NCBI GenBank assembly: GCA_903904885.1
Contig: CAIVED010000014.1
Location: 1-53,958, forward strand
Length of the DNA stretch: 53,958 nucleotides
Reading direction: 5' to 3'
Source: an uncultured archaeon
GTDB taxonomy: Archaea > Nanobdellota > Nanobdellia > Woesearchaeales > CAIVOO01
Both the position numbers and the translations under genes were made by a program. This document shows positions 46,001 through 52,784 of this stretch, in pieces. Position 1 is the stretch's first letter, and every line of letters starts with the position of its first letter. Below the pieces are notes generated by a model, which was given only the letters and a program-made list of their open reading frames with translations, had not been told where the DNA came from and did not search any database.

Positions 46001-46794
46001 AAAATGAAATAGACAGCATCCTCAAAGACAACTTAAAATTATGCACGGCAGCCGCAAACACTCCCGCAGGAACGCCTGCAGCACCCGCTGCCGGCGAAAA
46101 TCTCGACTGCAGCAACAGCGCAAATGATGGCAAGGGCCCCTGCACAAGGACAGACAACAGCGCCTATTCCTGCAATACAGGCACTGCAGACTACCCAAGC
46201 CTGTGCGTCTGCCATAACAAGGAATGCGTTTCAAAATGCTCCTACTGCTCCAGCGGGGGAAAAGCCTTTGACTGCGACGGAATAAAGTCCGGCTGGCAAT
46301 GCACATTAGAAGACTGCCCTTCAGGAAGCACAAACTGCGCAAGAGGTTTCTGCCCGCAGTCTGACATGTACTGTGGGGTTGCGACCCAATCTCAACAAGC
46401 ACAACCAACAGAAAAAGCCATACAGTCCATTAGCGTCGAGAAAACAGCAAACTTCCTGCTTTTCAAAGTTAAAACAACATCCGATGTTCAAAAAGTTTTT
46501 GAGTATATAAGGCCATGCCAGACAGTCATAGGAGGCACTGGCGGCTCATTGATTGATAAAGTAAGCTCAGGAAACTTTGCATACACATTTAATTGCCAGC
46601 CGGGCAATTGCATTCCAAACGGGCAGGCTTACAGCGGAACTCAAGGTTCATGTAACTACATTTTCTTCTCAGCTAAGCTAGACTCTGTGGCTATTGATCC
46701 CGGGGCCTATGAATACATATGCCGATGCAACACGGCAAATAAATGCAGCCAACCTACAGACTGGACATGCTTTTCTAATGTTGTACAGGGATAA
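40006..46794 (+). CDS. 2262-aa secreted Cys-rich surface protein with FN3-like and thioredoxin-like domains
   Basis: A signal peptide (MNKPLIALFMSAIIILTTVYTAQA) is followed by a fibronectin III-like domain (residues about 27-120, TAYRYWFASSS) and further Ig-like domains to about 470. A hydrophobic helix occurs near 667-685 (IMLYLYAAAIIGLWFVKFG). The middle 1000 residues hold many Cys in pairs such as CNSCADA, CDCVDAH and YRCCAAEYY. An Ala/Pro linker leads to a thioredoxin-like domain at about 1905-2012 with a CSLC active-site pair at Cys1918 and Cys1921, then a Cys-knot-like region (KCSYCSSGGKAFDCDG) and a final beta domain. It overlaps the pilin-signal gene by 8 nt. It probably folds outside with many disulfides and could catalyse their formation. 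No known family for the whole. Confidence 0.87.
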   Translation: MNKPLIALFMSAIIILTTVYTAQALQITFNPSLSNVTHNSALIAWQTDAPANSTLAYWNAAGNATNETITLSEANLTLNHSYTLAGLNATTAYRYWFASSSLNETGVMNNSNNFYDFTTLNITPVALFINATIPLNYNSPRLTISGTTSPNALVHAYANPDPSRVGISFYDRETFADENGNFTVYELPLDASRTNNTVVLWARDDKGNTTSISGQVHLDLIPANVSYFIPPTTRTGSINISGTTNENITIEIYAGAFVNGTAPVLNETNLALNQTVILANGTNTTPFLFNIAMPGDKNLVLFNARDLGGNLITSNATVISDTIPPTFEVPTSLDAYSPTYTLGVEIEGKISEAGKVIAFVNGDQQVTEKTDENGKFKITVTLQKAVINKVNDSKFTAAYGSFINQTYIDTYPNFVTLMAVDQVGNTQNLTGTITYTPCGFGTWWSVNEGRNPQDYVMPTMLSPQMLLDGNAQISYSYILKWQGFGNYTFVSSNVKLAPLSQIYKDKFDADWVSGVSTTSPDGKIGYSVVKLMAPGFNENKNLTYREKLRRISEHRMTSGGSAGKITPVGGASPSIQYEPSGNCLIPHVGCVKVPLILEIQFESAEFSNSSVRQQTQKVCNFVEVTVDGSMFSMGDIPSEYLKRMIAFMENMIANIEPVEKFLKDTEKIMLYLYAAAIIGLWFVKFGEMFKCKFSKYFSQGFKDADAMQNCYREDNTKIPASYSSTDTKKEFNQLACNSCADAISARITYLRFMNALGDRLFMPSVPTLQTYIKGDSKNKLPGNWKNKYSWCYGGADASNPIGLGASNYVEMAQIAKPYLKDTAICPDLHIINTEAVNSISNKQSSKFYRCCAAEYYREWRSGCALLDPLEESACEADEAQYATTGKKLIQPGELTTKLKCHTAWNAVAGFCDPQSGYVPALVSTNWIWKDTTATGKIIGSIADTKKAFFLVAPDLGGESGLPSVTRATGIGPSTKGADTLSIGYIGVEAKVASITGSTPSADQKKTTDPSLSSMTKDLGTNMAAWQGGSPYPIQSGTVYYPYYLGVNNWNWIEGNLFDPSVDCNQCLKSGISALPSAPAAPSGGPCDKFNAFKDKINSLAKDGILDWSLMYNSQPLKDQETCRVYNDIRSKMGIKDKDYIIDPSQPNFFRSIQCIAIPSIISHLSMMKRIFTALKQCFQITLTTGDSSPTVCRDLLSRQVCDFVFEALKCFTNKYSLGYGGGREGIIGSISSVFGAMTSAGASVANSLQSRYGGDKLFYSIFGENRLINAICIFAFTGEWIFDLNALVDQDFPININSTVLITPAERRFVSANPLSTPSGFAFYNYKIGVAMIAGSDLTYDVQLICSNDYSCSPVNGYEGGKCDCVDAHGGQPDVRHFPLTASPSLSAGEALGEGGRGTVQYTQFEMPYRYDKVKVLWRWKPSPTTAVKEDSMTVPIKEVGGTPPAICKFRADFKMFLCDLGFSSAYVILQSVIPSQPTFYVGDRVQLRSTILQNIPKEAEIACQQNQCNYTTFLQVKFTRASDGRLMCQEPPLKVPLYSTTTLGFETAPSPIDFPTNCVLGSGMFDTTATSWQPHAILGSIDIQPNLRSVSSQGDYMIIAAKTGSSINYHICRITPEEFQYNRFSVSSNFYNEKSCKPLGTGLTSITADNGAIFDIRTQPSPLPGSCSITVMQGSAISGAPGTMNLCNQIAGTEGISAITVEAKQEGATSISGESIWNWEATLLKIDLTADPNSGMQIVGAGASSQIVVANGVPQRKTGTLLVRNVQSTSPEAVKPPQPTAAVTLPATITSNGENCAVDTTGAEIKVSCGSNVYYFGKATKMPSAYSTDSGKTRHEFNIEPVEVSAEEKAAMTRASQISSQLLAQPAAAGPSPAATPPAAPTAPVAAEMATIGTSSDLDAIKTQNIPTVIYVSGTDCSLCTEFSSKIWPTLTKETFCTKVKMAEVKKTTSAGNALMVQLQAAGIKFQGTPSGFLLYGSNTPIEIKKLWDQGISESAVKNEIDSILKDNLKLCTAAANTPAGTPAAPAAGENLDCSNSANDGKGPCTRTDNSAYSCNTGTADYPSLCVCHNKECVSKCSYCSSGGKAFDCDGIKSGWQCTLEDCPSGSTNCARGFCPQSDMYCGVATQSQQAQPTEKAIQSISVEKTANFLLFKVKTTSDVQKVFEYIRPCQTVIGGTGGSLIDKVSSGNFAYTFNCQPGNCIPNGQAYSGTQGSCNYIFFSAKLDSVAIDPGAYEYICRCNTANKCSQPTDWTCFSNVVQG

Positions 46795-46833
46795 ATTAAG
46801 TATACCTCAGCTTTCTCAGCAAGCAACTTCAGA

Positions 46834-48480
46834 CTATCTTATCAATCCTTTTCTGTCTATAGAAACATTAACCCAGTCAACAGGTATTGTGTAATTAGAA
46901 TAAACGTCGCTGCCCAGATGCTTGGCATTAAGAATTATGCTTAGTTTGTTGTCTTTTATGTACAAATCCTTTGCATCAAACTCTGCTGTGCCTATGAGCC
47001 AGCCGTTGTCCTCAACAGGAGGAGTGTAATCTGTCAGAATATAGTCCGCATTTGCTTTCACGAAATTAGCATCGTCAATTCCTATTACTCCGTATTCAAA
47101 AGGCTCAAAATATGAATCTCTCGTGAATGAGAAATAATTCACTGAACTGATCATAATGTCATTTTTCGGGGAGTAAATGTAGCTAAATCCATCGCCTGGG
47201 CTGATTGTCAAATTGAATTTAGTTTGAGTTTCATTTAAATTTACAGCTGCCCTGTTAATTGAGATGTTTTGAAAGCCCTGAGAATGATATGTGGAAAGAT
47301 AAACTGTTGATTCCCTTTTGTTCTTGAAATACAGAGTTGAGGGATTTGATGAGGAATTTGAATAAAGCCCATTATCTGCCAGAAATACATTTTTATCTGC
47401 AACAAATTTATTCTGGTTTATTGTTATCTGCTTTATTATCATGTCTCCGTTATTGATTAGCTCTATCCTGTAAACTCCTTCTTCTATGTTCGGGGTGAAA
47501 ATGGTTAGATTCTGTACATTTGCTTGTTTTCTGGAATTATTGGTTATGCCATCATCAGGAATTGTTCCTGTAGCAATTAAGGTATTGTTCAAATCATATA
47601 CGCTTATTGTCAGGTTGTCCTCATTTTCATACCAGTTGATGTCCTGTTTTGAAACAGTCAGTTGTATGTATCCTGAAGCATAGACATAAAATGCGTGGTT
47701 TCCCCTTAATGTTGTGTTTATCGCAAGTTCTCCTGGGCTGTAATTTTCAATTTTAATCGGTTTCTGTTCAAGAACAAGATTTGTAGCAATAACTGAATCT
47801 GCGGGGGGATTGCTGATGAAAGAAGTCAAATTAGTAGGAACTGTGGACTCATTTCTCAGGCAATAAAGCTTTGTTGAGTTCTCTGTCAAACACGGTTCGC
47901 CGAAATCAAATGATAGGAGATATGCCGGCTTCCAAAGATAGTGCCAGTCTTCCTTGTCTTGGGCTCCGATATAAAACCCCGAGCTGTTTTCAGGAAAATT
48001 GTCCTTAAATCTCACTGAAACAGATATTTTCCCTGTATTTGAAGGGACAGTCATGGAAGAATAAACCAGCGGATGCAACAGTTCCCTGTATGAAATACTC
48101 TCATTTAACATCTTGTTCCCAACTCTGCTTGATGGAGAAAGAGGGGCAATCCCTTTTGCCAGCCCTTCTTTGGCAGAGCCCACATCCAAAGAAAAATCCA
48201 TTTTGCTGTCAAACAAAACCGGAGCGAAGTTCATGTAAAGAAGATATAAGATTACAACCACAGGAATTGCGTATATCAAAGTTTTAGATGCGCTTCTTAT
48301 CACCCTTTCCCGCTCTTTTGACTTAAACAGGTATCTTACCAGGTCAGACGAAAGAACAAAGGCCACTGCAAAGCCAAAAATAAGTGCAATAATCGTTATA
48401 ATTGCTGCTTTCCAATTTATTACAGAAAGGAGTAGCAAAAACAAGGCAGACAATACAACCATGATTAGATATTCATTCAT
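46834..48480 (-). CDS. Polytopic membrane protein with large extracellular domain
   Basis: A 548-aa protein starting at ATG 48480 (MNEYLIMVVLSALFLLLL), set by the TATA box 32 nt upstream. Two to three helices are packed in residues about 3-50, a further helix lies at about 82-101, and some 440 extracellular residues follow with many N-x-S/T sites and a single Cys pair (EPCLTENS, LYCLRN). Beta-type segments such as YYSFTRDSYF suggest sandwich domains. No catalytic motif. It ends 30 nt before the GT-C gene would start reading in the same direction, but has its own promoter. Role in glycan transfer or display is possible from context only. Confidence 0.8.
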   Translation of the reverse strand: MNEYLIMVVLSALFLLLLSVINWKAAIITIIALIFGFAVAFVLSSDLVRYLFKSKERERVIRSASKTLIYAIPVVVILYLLYMNFAPVLFDSKMDFSLDVGSAKEGLAKGIAPLSPSSRVGNKMLNESISYRELLHPLVYSSMTVPSNTGKISVSVRFKDNFPENSSGFYIGAQDKEDWHYLWKPAYLLSFDFGEPCLTENSTKLYCLRNESTVPTNLTSFISNPPADSVIATNLVLEQKPIKIENYSPGELAINTTLRGNHAFYVYASGYIQLTVSKQDINWYENEDNLTISVYDLNNTLIATGTIPDDGITNNSRKQANVQNLTIFTPNIEEGVYRIELINNGDMIIKQITINQNKFVADKNVFLADNGLYSNSSSNPSTLYFKNKRESTVYLSTYHSQGFQNISINRAAVNLNETQTKFNLTISPGDGFSYIYSPKNDIMISSVNYFSFTRDSYFEPFEYGVIGIDDANFVKANADYILTDYTPPVEDNGWLIGTAEFDAKDLYIKDNKLSIILNAKHLGSDVYSNYTIPVDWVNVSIDRKGLIR

Positions 48481-48503
48481 AACTACTGGGCAGTAGGGAA
48501 ACA

Positions 48504-48512
48504 CTATTTAAG
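48504..48512 (-). promoter_or_regulatory. TATA box for the 548-aa membrane protein
   Basis: Minus-strand CTTAAATAG starts 32 nt before the ATG at 48480. Confidence 0.6.
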
Positions 48513-48530
48513 CCTTTTGGTTTTAAGAAC

Positions 48531-50060
48531 TTAGCAGAGCCAGTTGTAAACAAATGTGCCATTCTGCTCAATTGTGAGGTTAAAACAGCTATTATTGAAT
48601 ATTTCTTTCTTTATGGGCTGATTTCTGCCAACAAAGACATAAACTGGCTTTTCATACCGGTTCATTAACATACTTACGTTTGTATTGTTCCAGAACAAAT
48701 CCCATTCCTCCCTTGTCCAGTTGTCATAGTCAAACATACCAGGAGCAATTACCCTCCTTTGTGAATATAACAGCCAGGTTGAATAGTAACCATCTGTTGA
48801 CATTATGAAAGCATTTGGCTCTGTGCTGTTAAGCGATTTGATTATGCTAAGCTCTTCATTGTCTACCAAAGGTTTCGAGTTATTAGCCTCCAGGAAAACA
48901 AGGTAGCAGGAAGACGCTATTAAGAGAACAGTTACTATCAGCCCTAACTTTTTATTTTGAAGAAGGAGATATAGTCCATAAGCTGCCATGATAACCATCA
49001 CTATGTCAAGGCTTATGATATACCTTTCAAAGAAGATTATTTTGAAAAGAACTATTATTCCGTTTATTACGAAATAGAAAAACAAGAGATTGAAATTCCT
49101 CTTTTTTGCAAGAAAGAAAATTCCAAACAGTGCAAATGGCAGGTACGCCAGCGAGAGAAGCTGGTATGTTGTAAAGTTAAAGAATGTCCCAGAACCCATG
49201 CTTGCTGTTAAGACTGGGACGATGAAGAAAATTATGGCTTCTTTTATTCTGTCAATGTAAAACAAAAGGGTTGATGCCAGGATTAATATTCCCAAAACAA
49301 TGTTTTCAAAATTAATCCGCTTTTCTTTAAAGGAATCATAAATTGTATATGCCAAAAATGTTAATCCAAAAATCAGGAATGTTGGCCTGTGAACTGCTCC
49401 TAAGAAAGATGCTGATGCTACGATGAGAACATAAATTAACTTTGATGGTTTTTCATCCTTGAGCTTCACCAGATAAAATGAAACCAGCAGGAGAATCATT
49501 CCTACAATCTGCTTGTAATAGTTGTATCCGAATGCCATGAACTGGGTTGCGGAAACAGCATAAAGAATAGTTGCTATGATTCCGACATTCCTGTTAAAGA
49601 ATTTCTTTGCTGTGAAGTAGACTGCTATGCCCAGCAACAGCTCAAAAAATATCAGGCCATAGGTCAGTATTGAATTTGCCGATATCCCAAACAATTTGAT
49701 AAAATCAGTTATCATGAACAAACCCGGCTCAAATCCCTGTATGACCCATTTGTCATTCACGCTTGAGTTTTGCATAATGTAATTATAGATGCCAGGGTCA
49801 TAGCCAAGGGGAATTGAATTATGAATGTAGGGCATTATTCTGAACAAGAAAATCAAAACAAATGCAAGAATCAGCCAGTATTTGCTTATTTTGATGTTCT
49901 TTTCCTTGTCTACGCTTATTACTGCAAGTATTGAGATGATTAGGGCAAATATTTCAAAATGAACCGCAAATTTCTTGAAAATTCCAAAAGAAATCAGGAA
50001 AACAAGAACAGTGTAGATGATTAATAACTGCATGAATGAAGTTTTTATGATTTCTTTCAT
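48531..50060 (-). CDS. GT-C superfamily membrane glycosyltransferase
   Basis: A 509-aa protein with about 11-12 membrane helices over residues 10-400 and a soluble outer C-terminal domain of about 110 residues. The first outer loop has SIPLGYDPGIYNYI, where the Asp is the expected GT-C catalytic/metal residue, as in ArnT/PMT-type enzymes that use polyprenyl-phosphate sugars. The C-terminal domain includes VIAPGMFDYDNWTREEWD and ends with two Cys. It should act on lipid-linked sugars outside the cell, perhaps in surface glycoprotein N- or O-glycosylation. Its ATG overlaps the HEPN stop (ATGA), so it is the last gene of a coupled MNT-HEPN-GT operon. Confidence 0.85.
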   Translation of the reverse strand: MKEIIKTSFMQLLIIYTVLVFLISFGIFKKFAVHFEIFALIISILAVISVDKEKNIKISKYWLILAFVLIFLFRIMPYIHNSIPLGYDPGIYNYIMQNSSVNDKWVIQGFEPGLFMITDFIKLFGISANSILTYGLIFFELLLGIAVYFTAKKFFNRNVGIIATILYAVSATQFMAFGYNYYKQIVGMILLLVSFYLVKLKDEKPSKLIYVLIVASASFLGAVHRPTFLIFGLTFLAYTIYDSFKEKRINFENIVLGILILASTLLFYIDRIKEAIIFFIVPVLTASMGSGTFFNFTTYQLLSLAYLPFALFGIFFLAKKRNFNLLFFYFVINGIIVLFKIIFFERYIISLDIVMVIMAAYGLYLLLQNKKLGLIVTVLLIASSCYLVFLEANNSKPLVDNEELSIIKSLNSTEPNAFIMSTDGYYSTWLLYSQRRVIAPGMFDYDNWTREEWDLFWNNTNVSMLMNRYEKPVYVFVGRNQPIKKEIFNNSCFNLTIEQNGTFVYNWLC

Positions 50061-50506
50061 TTTTTCCCTAAAATCTTTATCAATCTGGGGAAAATACGGT
50101 TAAGATAGTCAAAAACCTTGACCGCATATTCCTTGTCCAGCATTTTCCCGTAATAAGTTATGCCATTTCTGAAATACCTCAGCTCATTCATAAAAGCAAT
50201 CTCATTTTCGGTAAATCCCAGAATTTGCATATACGAGACTTCTGCTTCATGGGCATAGGCACCAGAGGAATTATACCCTTCTATCAGAAGCTTGGCTCTT
50301 AGAAGTTCCATCAGGATATCATAGCAGTCCTTTATCACCGAATTTGAATTTTTTTCATTTATGCCTATCTTTTCAATTATTTCTTTCAATCCCTGCAGCG
50401 AGTTTACAGATTCCTCAATCAGGAAGTTTGCTCTGGACTTATCCGGAAGAACTTTTTTTATTATGCCCTTTTTAATGTATTCTTCAAACTCTTCAGGCAA
50501 TTTCAT
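50057..50506 (-). CDS. HEPN-domain protein of a HEPN-MNT pair
   Basis: A 149-aa all-helical protein. The C-terminal helix carries RYFRNGITYYGK, at the place where HEPN toxins have R-x4-6-H. Here the His position is Tyr, so the RNase site is incomplete. A preceding helix (YDILMELLRAKLLIEGY) is typical. In known pairs the MNT partner adenylylates or binds the HEPN protein. Its ATG overlaps the MNT stop, with GGAGG about 10 nt upstream, and its own stop overlaps the GT-C start. It could be an inactive or specialised HEPN, or a substrate-binding subunit. Confidence 0.82.
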   Translation of the reverse strand: MKLPEEFEEYIKKGIIKKVLPDKSRANFLIEESVNSLQGLKEIIEKIGINEKNSNSVIKDCYDILMELLRAKLLIEGYNSSGAYAHEAEVSYMQILGFTENEIAFMNELRYFRNGITYYGKMLDKEYAVKVFDYLNRIFPRLIKILGKK

Positions 50507-51051
50507 AATTCTATGCCTCCATTGATTAAAATTCCATTGAATAAATTTTCCTTCAAGTGTTTGTGTATTTCCTTGAAATTAGGATAGAATTGAATGATAA
50601 CTTTCTTTTTTAGTATTTTATCAAATTTTTCCAGCTCTAAGTTTTTTCCTTTTGTCCCGATAACTGCTATATCAATATCTGATTCCATTGTATCTTCGCC
50701 CCTTGAATAGGAGCCAAAAAGGATTATTGTGCATCCGGGAAAATTGTCTGACAAATATTCCGGCAAGCAGGATTCATAAAACATCTTCAGATTTTCAGAC
50801 CTTTTCAGCCCGGTTACAAGAGGATTATCCCTATTCAGCTCTATTGACAATCTTTTTGATTCCTTATCCTTTTTTACCCTGATGTAGCTGTTTTGTTCAA
50901 GAAGAGGCAGCGCTTTGGAAATTGCTGGCTGTGAAACCTCCAGCCCGTTTGCAAGCGCCCTTGCATTAAACGCTGTTCCGGCGTTTACAAAGAGAAATCT
51001 CAGTATTTCCTGCTGTAACCCTGTTAACTTAAGTTTATATATGTTAATCAT
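50503..51051 (-). CDS. MNT nucleotidyltransferase fused to a winged-helix DNA-binding domain
   Basis: A 182-aa protein. Residues about 5-70 form a winged helix (LTGLQQEILRFLFVNAGT, then RALANGLEVSQPAISKALP with the recognition helix). Residues about 90-180 are a minimal nucleotidyltransferase with GSYSRGEDTMESDID, the exact GS-x10-DxD motif. MNT proteins of this kind modify or neutralise HEPN toxins. The fused DNA-binding domain suggests self-repression of the operon, and three 20-bp iterons cover its promoter and first codons. It is leaderless. Confidence 0.87.
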   Translation of the reverse strand: MINIYKLKLTGLQQEILRFLFVNAGTAFNARALANGLEVSQPAISKALPLLEQNSYIRVKKDKESKRLSIELNRDNPLVTGLKRSENLKMFYESCLPEYLSDNFPGCTIILFGSYSRGEDTMESDIDIAVIGTKGKNLELEKFDKILKKKVIIQFYPNFKEIHKHLKENLFNGILINGGIEL

Positions 51052-51083
51052 AGTTTATATGTATTAACTTTAGTTTATAAACC
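51024..51083 (-). promoter_or_regulatory. Three tandem 20-bp iterons over the MNT promoter and start
   Basis: On the + strand the units are TTAACTTAAGTTTATATATG (51024-51043), TTAATCATAGTTTATATGTA (51044-51063) and TTAACTTTAGTTTATAAACC (51064-51083), exactly 20 bp apart. The third holds the TATA box (51072-51083) that starts 31 nt before the ATG at 51051; the first lies within codons 3-9. This is the expected arrangement for an autoregulatory operator of the winged-helix domain. Confidence 0.75.
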
Positions 51084-51476
51084 TTTCGCTTTTTTGAACA
51101 ACCCTTTTTTCCAGAGGATTGCAGTTGAAACGAGTATTACTCCCAGTATGATTAGAGATGTATTCAGCAGGTTGATTCTTATTCCAGCAAGATTAAGGTA
51201 GAAAACTGCCAATGGAACAATTGCTATGCTCAGGGCAAAGCTTAATGCGATTCTTTCCAGCCAGTCAATCTCTCCTTTATTTTTATCTTTTGAGTCCAGT
51301 TTTTTGGTTTTAGGGAAAAATATGAAGCTTATGATGAAACCGGGCAGGAAGAGAACATAAACAGAGCCGAAAACAATCCTGAATGATTCAAGAAAGCCGA
51401 TTATGAACCCAAGGATTGCTGAAATTAAAGCCAATGCTCCAACGACAATAAGACCGGTTTTAATCTCCTTTCTCAT
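51075..51476 (-). CDS. DUF1616-like membrane protein
   Basis: A 133-aa protein starting MRKEIKTGLIVVGALAL, preceded by GGAGGAGG about 6 nt upstream; a longer frame begins within the previous gene. It has about four helices, and FGSVYVLFLPGFIISFIFFP plus IDWLERIALSFALSIAIVPL match the start of DUF1616 proteins. Those are usually larger with an outer domain; this is the membrane part only. Such genes are common near surface glycosylation loci in archaea. Its last codons overlap the MNT iterons. Confidence 0.75.
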   Translation of the reverse strand: MRKEIKTGLIVVGALALISAILGFIIGFLESFRIVFGSVYVLFLPGFIISFIFFPKTKKLDSKDKNKGEIDWLERIALSFALSIAIVPLAVFYLNLAGIRINLLNTSLIILGVILVSTAILWKKGLFKKAKGL

Positions 51477-51846
51477 TTTCCTCCTCCTCAAGCACCAGAT
51501 AGCTCAGCAAAAATATCAAAATACCTGCAATTATTGATATTACGTAGCTCAGCCATCCTAATTCCTGTGTTTTTATAAAGATTATTATGAAACCTGCGAT
51601 GCTCAGGATGCTGATGTAGATGTAGTCTTTCTTTGTTATCCGCTCTTTCTTTTGCGGTTTTTGCTTTGTGAACACTGAAAGTATTCCTGCAATTACCACA
51701 AAAATCAGCAAGTAGTTCAGATTCAGATACCATGAAACAGAACTTGGCCATATCTGCTCTGCCAGAAGCAAAACAAGATATAAAACTAGCAAGGACTGGA
51801 ACATCAGGTTAATGATTTCTGCTGCGGTTTTATTTTTTATCTGCAT
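51460..51846 (-). CDS. Four-helix membrane protein, unknown
   Basis: A 128-aa protein with helices at about 11-30, 40-60, 75-92 and 97-117, and a charged tail (EEEENEKGD). An AAGGTG Shine-Dalgarno lies about 8 nt before the ATG. Its start overlaps the UPF0104 gene and its end overlaps the DUF1616 gene. No residues suggest a transporter class. It is probably a subunit or companion in the same membrane glycan pathway, by position only. Confidence 0.75.
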   Translation of the reverse strand: MQIKNKTAAEIINLMFQSLLVLYLVLLLAEQIWPSSVSWYLNLNYLLIFVVIAGILSVFTKQKPQKKERITKKDYIYISILSIAGFIIIFIKTQELGWLSYVISIIAGILIFLLSYLVLEEEENEKGD

Positions 51847-52780
51847 ATTTATGCACCTTGGGTTTGTGTTTTATTAAGATATAGGAAAAAATAGGACCTA
51901 GGGTAAACATTACTAGCATCTGGACTATTCTCCACACTATAGCAACGGTTAATGATTGTGCAGGAGTTATTCCTAGAATTAATGCCGAAAATACAGCTAT
52001 TGCTTCATATACTCCTAAATTTCCAGGAGTTATTGATATAATTATTGACAAAAATCCTATAGACGCCAAAAACAATGATTTAATTAAGTTTATTTCGATG
52101 CCAAAGATATGATAGGATATTACCGTATAAATTGCACTTATTAATAACGAGCCAGTTGTCGTAATTATTGCCATTAGAATCACTTTTTTGTTATTTTTAA
52201 TTAAATTCCAACCATTCATTACTTTTATAATCTTGTTGACTAAATCATATTTTGTTTCTTTGAATTTTGGAGAGAATGTGGTAATGAATAGAGTCGGAAT
52301 GAAGAAAGCCAGAAATATAAAGAAAATTATCCAATTGAACAGACCATAATATATATCAAGTAAAATTAATGAAATTAATCCAAGTAATGAACTAATCAAA
52401 AAGTTTACTACAAGAACGCCTGCAAAGCTTGAAAGAAAATGAATATAAGGAAAACCATATTTTTTCTTTAGGTAAATCGCTCTTACTGCCATTCCCCCAT
52501 AACCGGGAGTTATAATATTATAAAAACCAGTAACAATTGAAATTGCAAATGCCTCAAATTCTTTAAGATGTACTCCCAATGGAATTAACAAATTTTTTGT
52601 TTGCAATCCTATCAGATAATAACTAATTAAAGCCAGGAATATTAAAGGAATAAACCATAAAGGATTAATTAATCTAACATTATTGAAATCAGAAATATGA
52701 TTTTTAATGTAATAAACGAAAAGTGCAACTATCAAAATCAGTATGATTATTGAGCTTGTTTTTTTAATGATGGGTTTCAT
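51830..52780 (-). CDS. UPF0104/LPG-synthase-like membrane protein (flippase-type)
   Basis: A 316-aa protein with about eight helices starting MKPIIKKTSSIIILILIVAL; a TTG eight codons earlier overlaps the previous gene. Family hallmarks are present: FYNIITPGYGGMAVRAIYLKK, and near the end ISITPGNLGVYEAIAVFSAL. The family includes the transmembrane region of lysyl-phosphatidylglycerol synthases and archaeal AglD-linked proteins, and probably moves or presents lipid-linked substrates. It starts 4 nt after the methyltransferase stop, so it is co-translated. Confidence 0.85.
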   Translation of the reverse strand: MKPIIKKTSSIIILILIVALFVYYIKNHISDFNNVRLINPLWFIPLIFLALISYYLIGLQTKNLLIPLGVHLKEFEAFAISIVTGFYNIITPGYGGMAVRAIYLKKKYGFPYIHFLSSFAGVLVVNFLISSLLGLISLILLDIYYGLFNWIIFFIFLAFFIPTLFITTFSPKFKETKYDLVNKIIKVMNGWNLIKNNKKVILMAIITTTGSLLISAIYTVISYHIFGIEINLIKSLFLASIGFLSIIISITPGNLGVYEAIAVFSALILGITPAQSLTVAIVWRIVQMLVMFTLGPIFSYILIKHKPKVHKYADKK

Positions 52781-52784
52781 TTTT

